Positions 58,725 to 64,000 of a stretch of DNA of 64,000 nt are shown here, in pieces (position 1 is the first letter of the stretch; each line of letters opens with the position of its first letter). Below the pieces are notes generated by a model. The model worked only from the letters and a program-made list of their open reading frames with translations. It searched no databases and was not told the DNA's origin. Both the position numbers and the translations under genes were made by a program. The stretch spans positions 69,879,001 to 69,943,000 of the forward strand of contig NC_090999.1 of the NCBI RefSeq assembly GCF_041146395.1, written 5' to 3'. The DNA comes from Eulemur rufifrons. Its lineage: Eukaryota > Chordata > Mammalia > Primates > Lemuridae.

Positions 58725-59854
58725 ACCCAACAGAAACATAATTATTGTAATTATAAAATGACAGCTACTGATTTGACTATAACTAGATCTTAAACATGCT
58801 CACATACTTTTTGCATGTCATTTTTAACCACATTCCTTAAAAAAGGCATCTATTTCAACTTTCTAATAGGGCTGTCAACCTAAAGCACTTGATTCTTATT
58901 CTTCATCTAAAGTTAATGATATAACTGTGTATAATGACTTTTTTTAAAAAAGCAACTCATGTTTTGGCTGACTATATTATATACTGCTATACCCAAGAAT
59001 GGTCAATATTATTTTTTTTTAAGTTTCACCAGAAAGCAGCAAAAATAGGCTGCTTTTTGACTGACAGCTATCTGTGCTTTACATTTATAAAATGTAGGCC
59101 CCCAAATAAATAATTTTATTATTATTGTAGCAAAATTATAAATAAGTAGGAATATTAGATATCAGGAGAATAAACACATATAGATGTGAATATAAACACT
59201 AGACATCAAAGATATGTTTTTAACAGATGTTGATTAAAATGAATATAGTTTAGTCTTCTGCTTATATGATTGCTTTGAAATCCAGTAAAACATTATTTGA
59301 AATACCTTTACTTTCTTAACAACAAAAGCACAACAGCATGATGATAAAATGTGTCAATAATTCTAACAGTGTCTTTATATTTATATTTAACATTAATATT
59401 TAACAATATATCTTTATATTAACACAGAGTAAGACAAATCATTAATCAATACGGTTACTCAGTAATAAGAAGAAGCAAATAATGTGGCTGATTTATATTT
59501 TAAAGAATCTTTTTAATGACAGCAAATATCATTGCTCAATTCATTATTTGGGGGAAACTGTGGGAACAGAGGAAAGGCAAATGCCCACCAAGAAGCTAAA
59601 ACTGAGTCACATTCCAGATGAGTTATAGACAGTATATTTAAAAGTTAATGTTAAAATAACTGTGACGTTCTCTATAGTAACTGTTAGACCAATGGTTTAG
59701 GGAGACAGAAAAAGTAAAAACCAGTTTATTTCATTTTTTTAGCAGACTCATATATCAGAATGCAGGTCCATTTAATGAATAAACTTGTAGGAACATGTGT
59801 CTCTTTGGAGCTTTTAGCAATCACTGTTCTACAAAAATTTACCAGATATATCTG
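58725..59854. other. Unassigned AT-rich DNA
   Basis: No gene or named repeat seen. Confidence 0.45.
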
Positions 59855-59990
59855 TTAAGTGCCACAGGGCACATAGGTTCTTTAAACATTGTCACTGTCT
59901 TAAAGTATTTACAATCTGCTTGGGCAGATAAGACTGTACAAACAAAGCTACAATTCCAGGAAGTAGATAAGTATCAAGCACAGGGTGAAA
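59855..59990 (-). mobile_element. Possible old LINE (L2/CR1-like) trace, antisense
   Basis: GTTAAGTGCCACAGGGCACA, CACTGTCTTAAAGTATTTAC and AATCTGCTTGGGCAGATAAG run in the order of an antisense L2-like end (gctaagtgcc, tccctgccctcaaggagctta). Tentative. Confidence 0.4.
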
Positions 59991-60377
59991 ATTTTTATAT
60001 TGAAATTCAAAAGGAAAATAACTTCTGATTAGAGTTATACTTAAAACCTTGAAGCAATCTCAAAGAAAAGAATAATGATAAAATGTTCTGATTCTGGTTA
60101 AGGTAATATGGTTGTCCTAGAAAGTATTAAAGTGATACTACAATATCAGGGCTTCTTAAAGCCTTATATACAATCTAGAAAATAATTTCAAAAAGATACA
60201 TTTAAAGTGATAAATATATATGACTCAATCTCAAGGAGCATGATAAATTTTAGTTTGTGTCTCCTTGAATACCTTCATAGTATATACTAGGAAGCATAAT
60301 TTATATCTAAGAAATGAAAATTAAGACAAAATAAAAATTGGTGAGTTTTATATATACAATCAGGTCACAGTGGATTA

Positions 60378-60445
60378 TTGGAGAGAGAAACAGAAAGGGA
60401 AAGAGAGAGAAGGAGGAAAAAAGAAAGAAAAAGAGAAAAGAAAAT
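60378..60445. repeat. Purine-rich low-complexity tract
   Basis: Almost only A and G on the plus strand (AGAGAGAAACAGAAAGGGAA and onward). Confidence 0.88.
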
Positions 60446-60499
60446 GTTTCCATGAGTTACAGATCACTTTCATTACTTAAAATCAAATTCCAATTATAA

Positions 60500-60830
60500 T
60501 TAATTTCATGTAGGGGTTAAAATAAGTAACAGAAGGTAGTGGCTTAACTCAGTAAAAGTTGCTTCCTGATCTCATCACAGTCAGTTACTGGTCAGGCAGC
60601 TCTCAAGTGTTTTCCTCCATGAGTGAGGTGTGGTTTCTTCCTTTGTTTTTGTCTCTAATCTCCTACCCTTTCACTTTCAACTCCTTGGATAGGAGAGAGG
60701 GAATGAACAGTCATAGTGGATATCTTAGCATCTAGACCTGGAATATTTGATGTTTCTACCCACATTCCATTATATGGTAACATGTAGATGCAAGGTAGGG
60801 AGTAGATGCTGAACAATACAGTATTCTTAT
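60500..60830. other. Probable diverged interspersed repeat, unnamed
   Basis: The order of words (GGTCAGGCAGCTCTCAAGTG, CTACCCACATTCCATTATAT, GTAACATGTAGATGCAAGGT) resembles a mammalian repeat I have seen but cannot name with confidence. Confidence 0.35.
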
Positions 60831-61641
60831 ATGTTCAGGAAACAAGGAAAACACACAGCACTTCTTACGTTAAATTTTCTTTTCAAAAAATGTGAATAGA
60901 GTATTTTTATTTTGATAGCCAAGCATCCATTTTTTTTCTAATATCACTTTTTGTTTGTTTATAAGGTGGAGTATTGCATCAAATTCTTTGTCTGTCATCT
61001 TTGCAGGATAATAAGTCATTCTATTTTGCCACCACAAACCCCAAAGCCTGCCTATATTCCTACTGTTAAACCCTTTTTCATATTGCCACGGTAAAGTGAA
61101 AGAGTGGTGTGGTATCTTACACATTGCTGATTGAATTCTTTATCCCTCATATTTTTGAATTATGAGAGAAATGATTCAAAAAGAACTGGGAGATATATAT
61201 ATTAATTTTAGTGATAATACCAGAGAAATATAGTTCCATATCTCTTGCTCTATAGATGCTTGAAATTGCTTGATTCCTATCTTAGTTATCATGTTTATTT
61301 CTAGCCAGAATATCCTGACATAGTAATCCACTACATGAGCTATTCAATGTTATGGGAATAATTCATCTTTTCCTTAAGTAAACCATAATAGTTTTCTATT
61401 TCTTGCAACAAACAAACCCTAATTGATACATAGTACTTTCATATAAAATATGAGGCTATAATTGTTTTTGGTCATGAACTATTTAATAACTCTTAAAACA
61501 ATAATTATGTGGATTATGATCTAAATTTAAAAGAATTTTGTTTTCATGATTTAATTTGATGGAAGAAAACCTCAATTGGCTAAAGTTTGGAAATAATACT
61601 TCAAGATATATGAACATCTTCTGCTGACTTTTGCTCCTTTT
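60831..61641. other. Unassigned DNA
   Basis: The minus-strand frame 61124-60870 (84 codons) has a mixed composition but no domain that I recognise. Nothing else seen. Confidence 0.4.
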
Positions 61642-61654
61642 AAGAAAAGAGCAT
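61642..61654. repeat. Left 13-bp target-site duplication of Alu
   Basis: AAGAAAAGAGCAT, preceded by TTTT, so the site reads TTTT then AAGA, a good L1 endonuclease target. Confidence 0.95.
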
Positions 61655-61998
61655 GGCCGGGCGCGGTGGCTCACGCCTGTAATCCTAGCACTCTGGGAGG
61701 CCGAGGTGGGCGGATCGTTTGAGCTCAGGAGTTCGAGACCAGCCTGAGCAAGAGCGAGACCCCATCTCTACTAAAAATAGAAAGAAATTATATGGACAGC
61801 TAAAAATATATATAGAAAAAATTAGCCGGGCATGGTGGTGCATGCCTGTAGTCCCAGCTACTCGGGAGGCTGAGACAGGAGGATCGCTTGAGCTCAGGAG
61901 TTTGAGGTTGCTGTGAGCTAGGCTGACGCCACGGCACTCACTCTAGCCTGGGCAACAGAGTGAGACTCTGTCTCAAAAAAAAAAAAAAAAAAAAAAAA
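61655..61998 (+). mobile_element. Young lemur-type Alu SINE
   Basis: GGCCGGGCGCGGTGGCTCAC start, intact left arm with Pol III A and B box regions, then a long A-rich linker between the arms (about 61774-61820; AGAAAGAAATTATATGGACA is typical), the right arm with GAGGTTGCTGTGAGCTAGGC and GACGCCACGGCACTCACTC, and a tail of about 24 A. Many CpGs are kept, which also argues for youth. The linker and right-arm end are lemur-type features. A perfect 13-bp duplication flanks it. Confidence 0.97.
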
Positions 61999-62009
61999 GA
62001 AAAGAGCAT
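61997..62009. repeat. Right 13-bp target-site duplication of Alu
   Basis: Exact copy of 61642-61654; its first two A merge with the Alu tail. Confidence 0.95.
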
Positions 62010-62199
62010 GTATTAATTCAAATAAAACATTCTTTTATTAAAATAAAGATGTTTATTATTTCTCAGTATCTGGGTACAGAATTATGACATGCATATTTAT
62101 ACTTAAACTTTTCAACATTATATATAAGTGTCTATAAAAGATTAATAAGTTTATGATTTGCAGCAAAGAATTACCCTTTGCAGTGAATGTAATGCCCTA

Positions 62200-62405
62200 A
62201 TTTAGGAGATAGCAAACTACTGTAACAGTCACTGTATTTTCAGTTTTGGGAGCCATTTGTCACTGTTATCGCTACTCAATTTTGTGTTGTAGCATAAAAA
62301 TAGCCTTTGATAAAACATCTGTGAATAAGTGTGGTGCTGTACCAATAAAAATTTATTTAAAAAACATGTGGGCATCCAGATTTGGCTTGTAGGCAGTAGT
62401 TTTTA
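62200..62405 (+). mobile_element. Interspersed repeat, family not named (copy 2)
   Basis: Same family and orientation as 41128-41318, more complete: AGGAGATAGCAAACTACTGT at the left, GTTGTAGCATAAAAATAGCC, GTGTGGTGCTGTACCAATAA, then AAATTTATTTAAAAAACATG and CCAGATTTGGCTTGTAGGCA. Likely a short non-autonomous DNA transposon. Confidence 0.68.
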
Positions 62406-64000
62406 GATTCCTGACTTAATTTGTCAAAAATTCCTTTTATATATTTATATAATGAAATATATTTGAATTTATAATATAATAATGATATTATCCAAATAGT
62501 CATCAGGACAGGTTACTTAATTGAAAGTCATTTCTGCAATCACTACCTATATTAATAAGTAAAAATCACTATAATAAAAAAAATGGCCTAGGAGTCTCAT
62601 GACCACATCTAAAATACATGTATATTATATTATTGTCCTGTGTATGTAGTCATGTTCTGTAGAAGTGATAGTCTATTTTAATTGTATTCAAAGTGTTATT
62701 TGTACTAAATCTAATCACAACTTAAATTTGTGTAATCTTAACATTTTCTCGTACATTGTGAGAAAAATTTTTCAAAGTGCTTCTACTCATGTGCTAGTCT
62801 ACATGTAGCACAAATTATTTAGAAAAATAATTTGCATATAACTTATCAAAGAACTTTATTTTCTCCATTTACTTTCCTTTAAAATGGAGAAAATGTGTAA
62901 AAGGAAAAGGAGAGAGTAGAAAAAGAAATCAAAGTGAAATATCTAGAGATCTCATATCCTGTCAAAATTGAACAGTAAACCATCTATTTTTAATGCTTAC
63001 TATTATAATCTATTTTAGTGGGAAACTATGGGTACCTGCATGCATACGAAATAAAAAATAAAGTGGTAAAATGCCTGAAAAATAAATCATTCAATATGAA
63101 TTATACAGAGAATACCACACAGTAAAAGATACAAAGCTAAGAAGAAGAGAAAAATTCTATCTTTAAAGAAGAAAAGAAATCGTTATAATTTTACCTAGTA
63201 AACCACAGCATATCAAAGGTAATTAATACTACATTTTAATATATATGACAAATATATTGCTATTTTGACAAATTCCATGAAGGTAAAGTAGATCTTATTT
63301 TCTTGTAAATATAAAACTTTTGAATTGTTGGTGTACTATCTTACAGAGATAAGAGAAAATAAATTGAACACAAAACCTCAAATTTACAAGAAAGGAAAGG
63401 AAGAAAGAAAAGAAGGAGGGAAAATAATAGCATGAAGAAGTGGATATCATCAAAATGACACGTATTTATTTTACTTTGTGGGAAGAGGAAATATAATGAA
63501 AAAGAATAGGCTAGACCTGCAGAGATTCAAGCAATAGCACACATCAGCAGGTGGGGATTACGTCAAATACAAAATTTTCTCATCCTCCTTTCCAATATCT
63601 GTAGCCTATATTCCCTACAAGGGTACACAGCCAGAGTTGAGGCAAAGTGCAATCAGAAAAAGCACACAGAGATAACTTCCCCTTACAGAATCTATGATGT
63701 GATGACTTGGAATGGAGTCACACTGACTCATTAAGCACAAAAATTGGGGACAGGTCTGCTCAAAGGGCAAAAGAAAGAACCAATTGATTGAGAATACATT
63801 GGGAAAACAAGCCAAATCCAAAGATTTTCTTTTACTACACTATAATCCCTAACATTTTAAAAATAAATAGTTTCTCCATTTAATTATTAAGTATCAGCAA
63901 TTACTAGAAAGGAACACAAAGTCTATACATATATTTGGGGAGAAAACACACATATGTTAATGAAAGATAAAATAATCCTTCAGAGAAAAATCAACCAATT
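62406..64000. other. Unassigned AT-rich DNA
   Basis: No gene. A purine tract (GGAAAGGAAGAAAGAAAAGA) lies at 63393-63422. The minus-strand frame at 63821-63615 has no domain. Confidence 0.45.

Noticed and set aside
60870..61124. 84-codon minus-strand frame with Trp-rich start
   Set aside because: No recognised family, no start context or neighbours; left as unassigned.

Overview
This window looks like intergenic or deep-intronic nuclear DNA from a strepsirrhine primate, most likely a lemur. I find no functional protein-coding gene, rRNA, tRNA, CRISPR array or bacterial-type feature. The lineage call rests mainly on the Alu at 61655-61998. It carries the extended A-rich middle linker and the right-arm end (with the words GCTGACGCCACGGCACTCAC) that I know from lemur Alus. 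It is supported by several LINE-1 3' ends of a type (CCTAAACATTTGTACTCC-like) that differs from human L1PA. The species cannot be fixed by reading alone.

The DNA is AT-rich and CpG-poor, and is best read as layers of retrotransposons. The oldest layer is L2, MIR, MER5-type and hAT-type DNA elements, MaLR LTRs (about 3656-4165, 22443-22809, 46755-46965) and old L1M pieces. The middle layer is L1MA/L1PB-like copies, Alu J-like copies and one mariner DNA transposon (26418-27689). The youngest layer is lineage-specific L1s and the Alu at 61655, which still has a perfect 13-bp target-site duplication.

Layout: 1-3180 holds flank and a 5'-inverted L1. 3181-9100 is mostly unassigned with an LTR and L2 traces. 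9120-11142 is an L1 split by another L1. 12270-13842 is antisense L1 carrying a 208-bp insertion. 15428-16880 is an L2 with an Alu inside it and another Alu beside it. 16881-22442 is mostly unassigned apart from an hAT-like element. 22443-29000 is dense old repeat (LTR, L1M, and an L1 interrupted by mariner). 29960-30410 is L1M. 34484-36605 is a second 5'-inverted L1. 36606-44394 is sparse. 44395-50010 holds L1M, Alu, LTR and L1M. 51485-52730 is a third 5'-inverted L1. 54945-56400 is an old L1 invaded by a younger fourth 5'-inverted L1. 56401-64000 is sparse, ending with the young Alu.

Nothing here forms a working pathway. All coding-like segments are dead transposon parts: L1 ORF1p and ORF2p pieces and a frameshifted mariner transposase. 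The most informative content is structural: repeated twin-priming inversions, nested insertions with readable target-site duplications, a mariner with a visible empty-site join, and a tiny insertion that may be an L1 3' transduction. I did not find a new biological system. Family names come from recognition of consensus-like wording and were not checked by a search.
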